A DNA stretch of 5,487 nucleotides from an uncultured Flavobacteriales bacterium (GTDB lineage Bacteria; Bacteroidota; Bacteroidia; Flavobacteriales; Vicingaceae). The stretch is from NCBI GenBank assembly GCA_913052515.1, contig CAJXFJ010000147.1:1-5487 (forward strand). Reading direction: 5' to 3'. The notes beneath the pieces were generated by a model. That model had not been told where the DNA came from and searched no databases. It was given only the letters and a program-made list of their open reading frames with translations. Positions 1 through 5,487 of the stretch are shown here, in pieces. Position 1 is the first letter of the stretch. Each line of letters opens with the position of its first letter. A program made the position numbers and the translations under genes.

Positions 1-206
1 TATTTAGCCTCATAATGCTGTGGTGGCTTATTGTGAATATTTTGAACAATAGCTGAATATTGTTTTTGACCTTTTCCAAATTGAACAATCACACGCTGTC
101 CTACCATTACCAAATCCTCCCAATCTCTAGGCACACGGTAAGTGTAAGTATTGGGAATGGCTAAGGGTAAAATTAAATCAACAAAAAGGGTTTTTCGTTC
201 ACTCAT
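1..206 (-). CDS. priA: Primosomal protein N' (PriA replication-restart helicase), N-terminal part only
   Basis: The first 68 codons of a gene whose remainder lies beyond the left edge. PriA is a cytoplasmic superfamily 2 DNA helicase that recognises stalled or collapsed forks and D-loops and starts reloading of the replicative helicase. The visible part matches the N-terminal 3'-DNA-end-binding domain: FVDLILPLAIPNTYTYRVP at residues 8-26, then VGQRVIVQFGKG at about 36-47, and an IVQNIHNKPP segment at 53-62. This order (FVD-x-ILPL, YTYRVP, VG-x-RV-x-V-x-FG) is typical of PriA. The helicase and zinc-binding parts are outside the window. The start ATG (204-206 on the plus strand) is the only in-frame candidate ahead of the conserved FVDLILPL. 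It lies 40 bases after the pfkA stop in the same direction, so it could be read from pfkA or from its own -7-like box at 215-222. Confidence 0.88.
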   Translation of the reverse strand, partial: MSERKTLFVDLILPLAIPNTYTYRVPRDWEDLVMVGQRVIVQFGKGQKQYSAIVQNIHNKPPQHYEAK

Positions 207-214
207 GGAAGACA

Positions 215-222
215 CAAAAATA
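215..222 (-). promoter_or_regulatory. Possible -7 box (TATTTTTG) for priA
   Basis: On the minus strand this reads TATTTTTG, a full match to the Bacteroidota -7 consensus TAnnTTTG. It ends 8 bases before the priA ATG, so initiation a few bases downstream would give a leader of only a few nucleotides. I see no good TTG or TTTG -33 element at the expected 19-21 base spacing. The site could therefore be chance in AT-rich DNA. Confidence 0.35.
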
Positions 223-246
223 CGGATGCAGACTAATCAGTTCGAC

Positions 247-1218
247 TTATAAAGAAAGGACTTCTGCCAATTTTAAAAGCTCTTGGTTGATTTTTTGATG
301 GTGTTTTATGGCTTTTTCAAATGGGGTAAAAACAAGTTTCCGATTTATGATTCCAACCATTTCGTTTCTTCTTCCAGCCACCAAAGCATTTACAGCTTCG
401 CTACCCATTTGACTGGCCAATACTCGGTCGGCTGCCGTGGGGCTTCCCCCTCTTTGCACATGACCCAAAACAGTTACTTTGGTTTCGTAATGGTCAAATT
501 TGGCTTTTACTTTCTGAGCCACTTCATAGGCCCCACCGGCATCATCTCCCTCAGCCACTATAATTATGCTGCTGCTTTTCTGTCGTTCCCAACCTTTCTT
601 TAACTTCTCAATCAGTTGGTCCATGTAGGTTTCGGTTTCAGGAATTAGAATGGCTTCAGCCCCAACCCCAATTCCACTTCGCAATGCAATAAAACCCGCA
701 TCGCGGCCCATTACTTCTACAAAAAACAAACGATCGTGTGCATCAGCTGTATCTCGAATTTTATCAACCGCTTGAACCACGGTATTAATTGCTGTATCAT
801 AACCAATGGTATAATCGGTGCCATACAAATCATTATCAATAGTGCCTGGCGCACCCATGATGGCAAAACCATGTTCTTCTGCAAAAATTTTGGCCCCTGT
901 AAAAGTCCCATCTCCTCCAATGGCTACAATGCCTTCTACACCTTTACTTTTTAGATTATCTGCAGCTTTAGCTCTTCCTTCAGCTGTTCTAAATTCTTTA
1001 CTTCTGGCACTTTTTAGTATAGTTCCGCCTCGTTGAATAATGTTACTGACTGAAGAAGACTTCAAATCAATAAAATTCCCTTGAATCATGCCAGCATAGC
1101 CGCGCACAATTCCAACAATTTCTAATTTATGGTAAGTTGCAGTTCGCACAACAGCACGAATACAAGCATTCATTCCCGGAGCATCTCCTCCCGAGGTAAA
1201 TACAGCTATTTTCTTCAT
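247..1218 (-). CDS. pfkA: ATP-dependent 6-phosphofructokinase (PfkA)
   Basis: Cytoplasmic enzyme that phosphorylates fructose 6-phosphate to fructose 1,6-bisphosphate with ATP, the committed step of glycolysis. The 323 residues fit the short bacterial group A family (about 320). Visible motifs: GGDAPGMN at 10-17 and GGDGT at 101-105 (ATP/Mg), PGTIDND at 124-130 with catalytic base Asp128, Arg163, MGRDAG at 170-175, VAEG with Glu223, and the signature K247-VTVLGHVQRGG with His253 and Arg256. Gly104 and Gly125 are the residues that mark ATP users; pyrophosphate-dependent enzymes carry Asp and Lys there. Effector-site residues known from the Geobacillus enzyme also appear: Arg21, Arg25, Arg155, Glu188, Arg212, Lys214. 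ADP/PEP-type allostery is therefore plausible. Lys247 replaces the usual Arg243 that contacts the substrate phosphate across the subunit interface. The start is set by the MKKIAVFTSGGD N-terminus. It lies 30 bases downstream of the methyltransferase gene and 40 bases upstream of priA. Confidence 0.97.
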   Translation of the reverse strand: MKKIAVFTSGGDAPGMNACIRAVVRTATYHKLEIVGIVRGYAGMIQGNFIDLKSSSVSNIIQRGGTILKSARSKEFRTAEGRAKAADNLKSKGVEGIVAIGGDGTFTGAKIFAEEHGFAIMGAPGTIDNDLYGTDYTIGYDTAINTVVQAVDKIRDTADAHDRLFFVEVMGRDAGFIALRSGIGVGAEAILIPETETYMDQLIEKLKKGWERQKSSSIIIVAEGDDAGGAYEVAQKVKAKFDHYETKVTVLGHVQRGGSPTAADRVLASQMGSEAVNALVAGRRNEMVGIINRKLVFTPFEKAIKHHQKINQELLKLAEVLSL

Positions 1219-1222
1219 GCTT

Positions 1223-1230
1223 TAAAAGTA
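1223..1230 (-). promoter_or_regulatory. Near-match -7 box (TACTTTTA) before pfkA
   Basis: On the minus strand this reads TACTTTTA, one base off the TAnnTTTG consensus, with only 4 bases between it and the pfkA ATG. That is the same spacing as the perfect box before the methyltransferase gene. The whole intergenic gap is 30 bases, so any -33 element would lie inside the end of the upstream gene; none is obvious. Weak evidence for an internal promoter. Confidence 0.2.
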
Positions 1231-1248
1231 AGCGGATTGTCTTAAAAT

Positions 1249-2517
1249 CTATTGACTGCTCTTGAGTTCTTTTAAAGTTCCTTCAAAGAGGGAATACCCT
1301 CTTAATTGACACTCTAATTTTCCATTCATTAAGGGATACTTTTTTTCAGGCTTCAAGCCGATTCGTTTCAGGGCATCAATATCAGAACTGATAAACCAAG
1401 CATTCCAATTCGGAAATTCATGCTTTAAAGTAGAACCTATTTTTTCATAAAAACCTGGCAAGTCCCCCTCTGTTTTTAATCGTTCACCATAGGGTGGGTT
1501 GCAAACAATAGTTCCTTCATCAAAAGGACGAATGGCTTTTAAAAAGTCTAACTGTTCTAATTTGATGCTTTTTCTTAATTGAGCAGCATTAATGTTTACA
1601 CGAGCTGCACGAATTGCATCTGAACTTGTATCTCTTGCAATAATTTCGCCCTTAATGGGTCGAAACTCTGATTGAGCTTCTCTTAAAACCTCTGACAATA
1701 AAGCTTGGTTGTAGTCTTGCCAATTTTCAAAGCCAAAGTGAGTTCGATGCAGATTGGGTGGAATATTGGCCGCTAATAAAGCTGCTTCAATAACAATAGT
1801 TCCTGAACCACACATGGGGTCCAAAAGATTAGACTCCATATCCCAATTGCTTTTTAGCAGCATACCCGCCGCCAAAGTTTCATTTATCGGTGCACTGTGT
1901 TTGGCTTGTCGGTAACCTCTTTTAAACAAAGGATCACCAGAACTATCTAATGCCAAGTTTACCTTATCTTCATTTATATGTAAATGAATACGAATGTCAG
2001 CATCTCGGCGGTCAACATTAGGTCGTTTTGATTCCTTTTCCTGAAAACGATCAACTATGGCATCTTTCAGTTTTAGGGCCGCATATTGACTGTGTTTAAA
2101 AAAAGAAGAATGCACCGAGGCATCAATGGCGAAACTTTTTTCATATTTAAAAATCGCTTCCCAATTGATGTTTTTGGCTTGTTTGTAAAAAGTCGCTTCT
2201 TCTCTACTTCTAAAATGAGCAATAGGACGTAATACTTTTAAAGCCGTTCGTAACCAAACATTGGCTGCATAAAGTAATTTTAAATCGCCGTAAAAGCTAA
2301 CTGCACGTTTTAAGATTTTTATGTTCTTCCCACCTAAGTTTTTAATTTCTTTAGCTAACTCTTCTTCTAGATTTTGCATGCAAGTGGCCACCATTTCAAA
2401 TTCTTCAGAAACTTGCCAAAATGAGTTTAAGCCTTGAGGCTTTGGCTTTTTCTTATCAAACGTTCGCTTGGGTTTATCACCTCCAATTCTTCGGTAGGAA
2501 AACTTCTTATCTGTCAT
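1249..2517 (-). CDS. rlmL: THUMP-domain class I SAM-dependent RNA methyltransferase (RlmL-like, 23S rRNA m2G)
   Basis: Likely N2-guanine methyltransferase of 23S rRNA, homologous to the N-terminal (RlmL) half of E. coli RlmKL and to B. subtilis YpsC; older annotations call it a putative N6-adenine DNA methylase. Order in the 422 residues: a basic low-complexity tail at about 1-32, a ferredoxin-like/THUMP region at about 43-190 beginning MVATCMQNLEEELAKEI, then a Rossmann methyltransferase domain. SAM motif I is LLDPMCGSGT at 231-240, the acidic-loop region is RDTSSDAIRAARVNIN at 295-310, and catalytic motif IV is NPPYGERL at 340-347. The family C-terminus NGKLECQLRGYSLFEG is at 398-413. NPPY fits exocyclic amino-group methylation. 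No RlmK half is fused. Relatives commonly start near residue 41, so the basic tail is an extension; the -7 box directly before this ATG supports the long start. It is first of the minus-strand row and divergent from the symporter. The exact target base is inferred from homology. Confidence 0.88.
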   Translation of the reverse strand: MTDKKFSYRRIGGDKPKRTFDKKKPKPQGLNSFWQVSEEFEMVATCMQNLEEELAKEIKNLGGKNIKILKRAVSFYGDLKLLYAANVWLRTALKVLRPIAHFRSREEATFYKQAKNINWEAIFKYEKSFAIDASVHSSFFKHSQYAALKLKDAIVDRFQEKESKRPNVDRRDADIRIHLHINEDKVNLALDSSGDPLFKRGYRQAKHSAPINETLAAGMLLKSNWDMESNLLDPMCGSGTIVIEAALLAANIPPNLHRTHFGFENWQDYNQALLSEVLREAQSEFRPIKGEIIARDTSSDAIRAARVNINAAQLRKSIKLEQLDFLKAIRPFDEGTIVCNPPYGERLKTEGDLPGFYEKIGSTLKHEFPNWNAWFISSDIDALKRIGLKPEKKYPLMNGKLECQLRGYSLFEGTLKELKSSQ

Positions 2518-2521
2518 GCAG

Positions 2522-2529
2522 CAAAGCTA
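2522..2529 (-). promoter_or_regulatory. -7 box (TAGCTTTG) for the rlmL-like gene
   Basis: On the minus strand this reads TAGCTTTG followed by C, a perfect match to the Bacteroidota TAnnTTTG -7 element including the common trailing C. Only four bases (CTGC) separate it from the ATG at 2517, so a start site 4-7 bases downstream would fall at or beside the start codon. No convincing -33 TTG at 19-21 bases is visible. It is the best promoter candidate in the divergent spacer. Confidence 0.45.
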
Positions 2530-2538
2530 CTTTTTTTC

Positions 2539-2598
2539 TCAGGAGCTTGATTTGTTCTTAGCAACTTGAGCCTGTTGATAAAGTCTGTGAACAGCCAT
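2539..2598 (-). CDS. Possible 19-residue small ORF in the divergent spacer
   Basis: An ATG-to-TGA ORF on the minus strand encodes MAVHRLYQQAQVAKNKSSS and ends 21 bases before the ATG of the rlmL-like gene. The peptide is polar and basic, without a membrane segment. I do not recognise it. It covers about half of the 125-base spacer and could be a leader peptide, but an ORF of this length is expected by chance and no ribosome-binding sequence or clear -7 box precedes it. Confidence 0.12.
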   Translation of the reverse strand: MAVHRLYQQAQVAKNKSSS

Positions 2599-2617
2599 AG
2601 AAAAAACCTTAGGTCTT

Positions 2618-2636
2618 GCTTTTCTTTGAAAAAAGC
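2618..2636. repeat. Short inverted repeat just upstream of the symporter start
   Basis: The arms GCTTTT (2618-2623) and AAAAGC (2631-2636) form a perfect 6-base inverted repeat around a 7-base centre, CTTTGAA. It ends six bases before the symporter ATG at 2643. It could be a regulator site or a leader hairpin next to the translation start. The arms are mostly A/T, so the hairpin would be weak and chance is a fair explanation. The embedded TTTCTTTG (2621-2628) is one base off the TAnnTTTG -7 consensus and could be the symporter's promoter element. Confidence 0.25.
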
Positions 2637-2642
2637 ATTTAT

Positions 2643-4409
2643 ATGGGATTAAGCACCTTAGACTGGAGCATTATAATTGGCTATCTACTTTTGGCGGCAG
2701 GAATTGGTTTTTACTTCAAAAATCAAGCTGGCAAAAACTTAGAGAACTTCTTTTTAGGAGGAAGAAACTTACCTTGGTACATTGCTGGAATTTCTATGGT
2801 GGCAACCACATTTGCTGCAGATACACCTTTATGGGTAACCGAAAAAATTGCTCAACATGGTATTTCAGGTAACTGGCTATGGTGGAATATGTTAATCGGT
2901 GGTATGTTAACCACTTTCTTTTTTGCCCGTTTATGGCGGCGAGCAGAAATTTTAACTGAGTTAGAATTTATTGAAATACGATATAGCGGAAAAGCTGCTG
3001 CATTTTTACGGGCTTTTAAATCGGTTTACATGGGCATTTTTTTGAATGCAATCATTATAGGATGGGTAAATACAGCTTTGGGCAGCATCTTGGAAGTATT
3101 TTTTGACATTCCTGAAAACCAGACCATTTACTTTTTGGCAGCCGCCATGGGAGTTGTCGTATTATACTCCTCCTTATCGGGATTATTAGGCGTGGCCATC
3201 ACCGATTTTGTTCAGTTTTTTATTGCCATGATTGGATGCATTGTTTTAGCCATTGTTGTATTAAATACAGCAAAAGTGGGCGGAATAGACGGACTGAAAG
3301 AGCAGCTTCCGGCTTGGCGGTTTAACTTTTTTCCAAACATAGAAACTGGAAGTGTAAGTAATACAGTAGGCACATATAGTTTAACTATTGGCGCCTTTTT
3401 AACCTTTGGTTTGGTGCAATGGTGGGCTAGTTGGTATCCAGGAGCTGAACCAGGTGGCGGTGGCTATGTTGCTCAACGAATGATGAGTGCGAAAAATGAA
3501 AAACATGCCGTTTTTGCCACCCTATTTTTTCAAATTGCCCATTATTGTTTGCGTCCATGGCCCTGGATAATTGTTGGACTGTGTGCCTTGGTACTATATC
3601 CTGATTTAGCGATAGAAGAATCTGGAAAAGGCTTTGTTTTGGCCATGAAAGATTACCTCCCTAGTGGATTAAAAGGTTTACTATTGGTAGCCTTTTTATC
3701 GGCTTATATGAGTACCATTTCAACACAATTGAACTGGGGAGCTAGTTACTTAACTAATGATTTATACAAGCGATTTATTCGCAAATCAAAACCAAATGAA
3801 AATGAAGAAGAAGTGCAAAGAGATTATGTACAAAAGGCTCGTTTGTTTACTTGGCTGATTGTATTAGTTGGGCTATTTGCAAGCACACAAATGACAAGCA
3901 TAGATGGCGCAGCGACATTCTTAATTGAATGTGGTGCAGGATTGGGTTTGGTCTTAATTCTTCGTTGGTATTGGTGGCGCATCAATGCATGGTCTGAAAT
4001 TACAGCAAGCCTAGCACCCTTTGCAGGTTATAGCTTAGCAAACTATGTTTGGGAATTTGCTTATCCCTATAATTTTTTATTTACAGTTGGCTTTAGCACC
4101 CTATGTTGGCTAATTGTAACCTTTATAAGCAAGCCAACAAATCACACACATTTAGAAAACTTTTATCATAAAGTTAAACCAGATGGTTGGTGGAAACCAA
4201 TTCAGGACAGTTCGAGTGAAAAAAATAGTCTATTGCCTTTGTTTATCTGTTGGATAAGCTCCATTGTAATGGTTTATTCATGCTTGTTTTTCATCGGTGA
4301 TTTGATTTTTAAGAATTATAGTACGGCTTGCATAGAGGGATTTTTTGCCTTGATTAGTTTATTTATTTTAAGAATACAGCTTAAAAAAACAAGGATTTTT
4401 GACTTTTAA
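2643..4409 (+). CDS. Sodium:solute symporter family (SSS, SLC5-like) transporter, substrate unknown
   Basis: Inner-membrane transporter of the SSS family (TC 2.A.21, LeuT fold) that would use the sodium gradient to import a small solute such as a sugar, amino acid or other organic compound. The 588 residues show about 14-15 hydrophobic segments, the first at about 8-24. Family features: FFLGGRNLPWYIAGISMVATT at about 36-56 (written across the first loop and next helix), GYVAQRMMSAKNEKHAV at 274-290, and SAYMSTISTQL at 353-363 followed by LTNDLYKRF. Ala354, Ser357 and Thr358 align with PutP Na2-site residues Ala337, Ser340 and Thr341, so sodium coupling is well supported. A C-terminal part has RWYWWRINAW (441-450), a soluble loop with VKPDGWWKPI (511-520), and one or two extra helices after 530. 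The ATG at 2643 is preferred: a TTG at 2616 would add nine residues running through the inverted repeat, and MGLSTLDW gives the usual short lead into helix 1. It is divergent from the rlmL-like gene. The substrate cannot be read from sequence. Confidence 0.9.
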   Translation: MGLSTLDWSIIIGYLLLAAGIGFYFKNQAGKNLENFFLGGRNLPWYIAGISMVATTFAADTPLWVTEKIAQHGISGNWLWWNMLIGGMLTTFFFARLWRRAEILTELEFIEIRYSGKAAAFLRAFKSVYMGIFLNAIIIGWVNTALGSILEVFFDIPENQTIYFLAAAMGVVVLYSSLSGLLGVAITDFVQFFIAMIGCIVLAIVVLNTAKVGGIDGLKEQLPAWRFNFFPNIETGSVSNTVGTYSLTIGAFLTFGLVQWWASWYPGAEPGGGGYVAQRMMSAKNEKHAVFATLFFQIAHYCLRPWPWIIVGLCALVLYPDLAIEESGKGFVLAMKDYLPSGLKGLLLVAFLSAYMSTISTQLNWGASYLTNDLYKRFIRKSKPNENEEEVQRDYVQKARLFTWLIVLVGLFASTQMTSIDGAATFLIECGAGLGLVLILRWYWWRINAWSEITASLAPFAGYSLANYVWEFAYPYNFLFTVGFSTLCWLIVTFISKPTNHTHLENFYHKVKPDGWWKPIQDSSSEKNSLLPLFICWISSIVMVYSCLFFIGDLIFKNYSTACIEGFFALISLFILRIQLKKTRIFDF

Positions 4410-4431
4410 CTATCTTTACGCACCGAACAAA

Positions 4432-4439
4432 TTACTTTG
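4432..4439 (+). promoter_or_regulatory. Possible -7 box (TTACTTTG) for the lipoprotein gene
   Basis: TTACTTTG followed by C is one base off the TAnnTTTG consensus and lies 20 bases before the lipoprotein ATG, giving a short but ordinary leader. It sits in the 50-base gap after the symporter stop, so the lipoprotein and the following secreted-protein gene may have their own promoter. No clear -33 element is visible at the expected spacing. A second near match, TATCTTTA, lies at 4411-4418. Confidence 0.35.
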
Positions 4440-4459
4440 CATACTCATACAAGTACAAC

Positions 4460-5389
4460 ATGCTAAAAATCTGCAACTTAAGTAAATCAACACAACTCTT
4501 CACATTAGCTTCTTTAACCGTCGGATTGGTATGGTTAACATCTTGTGCTGATGCAGGTAAGAAAGTTGAAAAAACGAATCAAGAAAAAAGTGCCAAAACG
4601 GAAAAGGTTGAGAAGAAAAATTCAAATCTAATTGAAATTGAAGGCAAGGTATTTAGTATACCATCTCCCATTCAAACCGCCTTTTTATTAAAGGAAGTAG
4701 GTACAGATTATCAATCTACACTTTTAAATCCTTCGGATAAAGCAAGTGCTTATTCTACATCGTATAACAAAGCTTTAGCATTAGGAGTTTATGGCGCTGA
4801 TTTAGGTTATGCCACCATTTTTGATCAAACGCAAGATGCAATCACCTACATGGCAGTAAGTAAAAAACTTGCCTCCGATTTAGGGATTTCGGGCGTTTTT
4901 AACGAAGGTATGGTAAAACGATTTGAAGAAAACTTAGGAAATCAAGATTCTCTTTTAGCTTTGGTAGCTGATGGATTTAAATCTTCTGATCGCTTTCTAA
5001 AGGAGAATAAGCAGCATGACATTAGTGTATTAGTTTTAGCAGGTGGTTGGATTGAAACTCTTCATTTTGCTACTAGCTTAGCATCAAGTACAGATAACGA
5101 AGCCTTAAAGAACAGAATTGGAGAGCAAAAAATCACCATTAAAAATCTAGTAAACATTTTAAGCCCATACACAGAAAATCAAGTCATTGCTGATTTAGCC
5201 AATCAATTGAATGAGCTTAAAGACATTTACGCGGGTGTTACTTTTACTTACACTTACATTGAACCAACAACGGATGCAGAGTCAAAAACAACGACTATAA
5301 ACAGTAAATCTACAGTTGAAATGAGTGATCAACAATTAAAAGATATTGCTGCTAAACTAGAATCTATTAGAAATAGCATAACCAACTAA
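4460..5389 (+). CDS. Lipoprotein of unknown function
   Basis: I do not recognise a named domain. The 309-residue protein starts with a lipoprotein signal: a hydrophobic stretch at about 13-26 and the lipobox LTSC at 26-29, so Cys29 should be lipidated and the protein anchored in the cell envelope. A lysine/glutamate-rich spacer follows at 34-54, a likely flexible tether. The rest, about 57-309, looks like a soluble, mostly helical domain. Notable segments are FSIPSPIQTAFLLKEVG (65-81), a motif-like ALALGVYGADLGYATIFDQ (105-123), a helix with KKLASDLGI (135-143), VLAGGWIETLHFATSL (192-207) and a helical C-terminus from about 288. A polar strand-like TFTYTYIEP lies at 261-269. There is no zinc, nucleotide or protease motif that I can see. 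The next gene starts 13 bases downstream and encodes a secreted protein, suggesting a shared envelope role. The start is fixed by the signal peptide; no Shine-Dalgarno is present. Confidence 0.85.
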   Translation: MLKICNLSKSTQLFTLASLTVGLVWLTSCADAGKKVEKTNQEKSAKTEKVEKKNSNLIEIEGKVFSIPSPIQTAFLLKEVGTDYQSTLLNPSDKASAYSTSYNKALALGVYGADLGYATIFDQTQDAITYMAVSKKLASDLGISGVFNEGMVKRFEENLGNQDSLLALVADGFKSSDRFLKENKQHDISVLVLAGGWIETLHFATSLASSTDNEALKNRIGEQKITIKNLVNILSPYTENQVIADLANQLNELKDIYAGVTFTYTYIEPTTDAESKTTTINSKSTVEMSDQQLKDIAAKLESIRNSITN

Positions 5390-5402
5390 GTAACTATTGA
5401 GC

Positions 5403-5487
5403 ATGAAACGTATTTTATTTATTCTAACAGCATTCCTTTTTATTTCATTGTTGCAACTCAATTCAGCACAAGCGCAATGTGATACCA
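5403..5487 (+). CDS. Start of a secreted protein of unknown function (cut by window edge)
   Basis: An open frame from ATG at 5403 to the right edge gives 28 residues: a lysine/arginine start (MKR), a hydrophobic core ILFILTAFLFISLL at 4-17, and an AQA|QCD cleavage-like site at about 23-25. This is a type I signal peptide. The cysteine at 26 is preceded by Gln, so it is not a lipobox. The mature protein starts about QCDT and is otherwise unseen. It begins 13 bases after the lipoprotein stop on the same strand, with no promoter-like gap, so the two genes are probably co-transcribed. Function cannot be assigned. Confidence 0.72.
   Translation, partial: MKRILFILTAFLFISLLQLNSAQAQCDT

Noticed and set aside
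283..603. 106-residue plus-strand ORF opposite pfkA
   Set aside because: It lies wholly antisense to a well-supported pfkA and has no recognisable protein features; other short ORFs at 717-1036 are likewise shadows of pfkA.
1057..1059. Apparent loss of effector-site Arg54 in PfkA (Ser54)
   Set aside because: Arg54 is present in the E. coli enzyme, but the Geobacillus enzyme has Val there as far as I recall, so the position is not conserved and the change means little.
2572..2594. CTGTT...AACAG inverted repeat in the divergent spacer
   Set aside because: Five-base arms with a 13-base centre are too weak to separate from chance.
2616..2642. TTG start nine codons upstream for the symporter
   Set aside because: It would run through the inverted repeat and add LFFEKSIY ahead of a normal N-terminus; the ATG at 2643 fits the family better.
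4381..4410. TTAAAA...TTTTAA symmetry at the symporter 3' end as a terminator
   Set aside because: The arms are pure A/T with no GC stem and lie mostly inside the coding end; this does not make a credible intrinsic terminator.
1..5487. Defence system, mobile element, CRISPR array or novel multi-gene system
   Set aside because: No transposase, integrase, repeat-spacer array, toxin-antitoxin pair, nuclease or tRNA is visible; composition and codon use look even across the window.

Overview
The window looks like an ordinary chromosomal segment of a Bacteroidota member, Flavobacteriia- or Cytophagia-like. The reasons are the AT-rich composition, the lack of clear Shine-Dalgarno sequences before any start, and the TAnnTTTG-type hexanucleotide-like boxes (the Bacteroidota sigma-A -7 consensus) just upstream of several genes. 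The protein families fit too: a stand-alone RlmL-type methyltransferase, a PutP-like sodium symporter with a tryptophan-rich C-terminal part, and a lipoprotein with a short LTSC lipobox. Genus cannot be fixed from this sequence.

Left half, minus strand (1-2517): three housekeeping genes in a tight head-to-tail row, read right to left. They are an RlmL-like THUMP/methyltransferase (23S rRNA modification), pfkA (ATP-dependent 6-phosphofructokinase) and the first 68 codons of priA (replication-restart helicase), which runs off the left edge. Gaps are 30 and 40 bases, so co-transcription is plausible. Each gene also has a -7-like box only 4-8 bases before its ATG, which raises the possibility of leaderless or nearly leaderless transcripts.

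Middle (2518-2642): a 125-base divergent spacer between the methyltransferase and the symporter. It holds the methyltransferase -7 box, a small inverted repeat just before the symporter start, and a 19-codon ORF on the minus strand of doubtful reality.

Right half, plus strand (2643-5487): a sodium:solute symporter of unknown substrate (588 residues from the preferred ATG), then a lipoprotein of unknown function, then the start of a secreted protein that runs off the right edge. The last two are 13 bases apart and probably form one unit with its own promoter in the 50-base gap after the symporter. This uncharacterised envelope pair is the only part of the window whose biology is really unknown.

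I see no mobile element, CRISPR array, tRNA or rRNA, no convincing intrinsic terminator, and no defence or biosynthetic system. No intergenic stretch reaches 300 bases.
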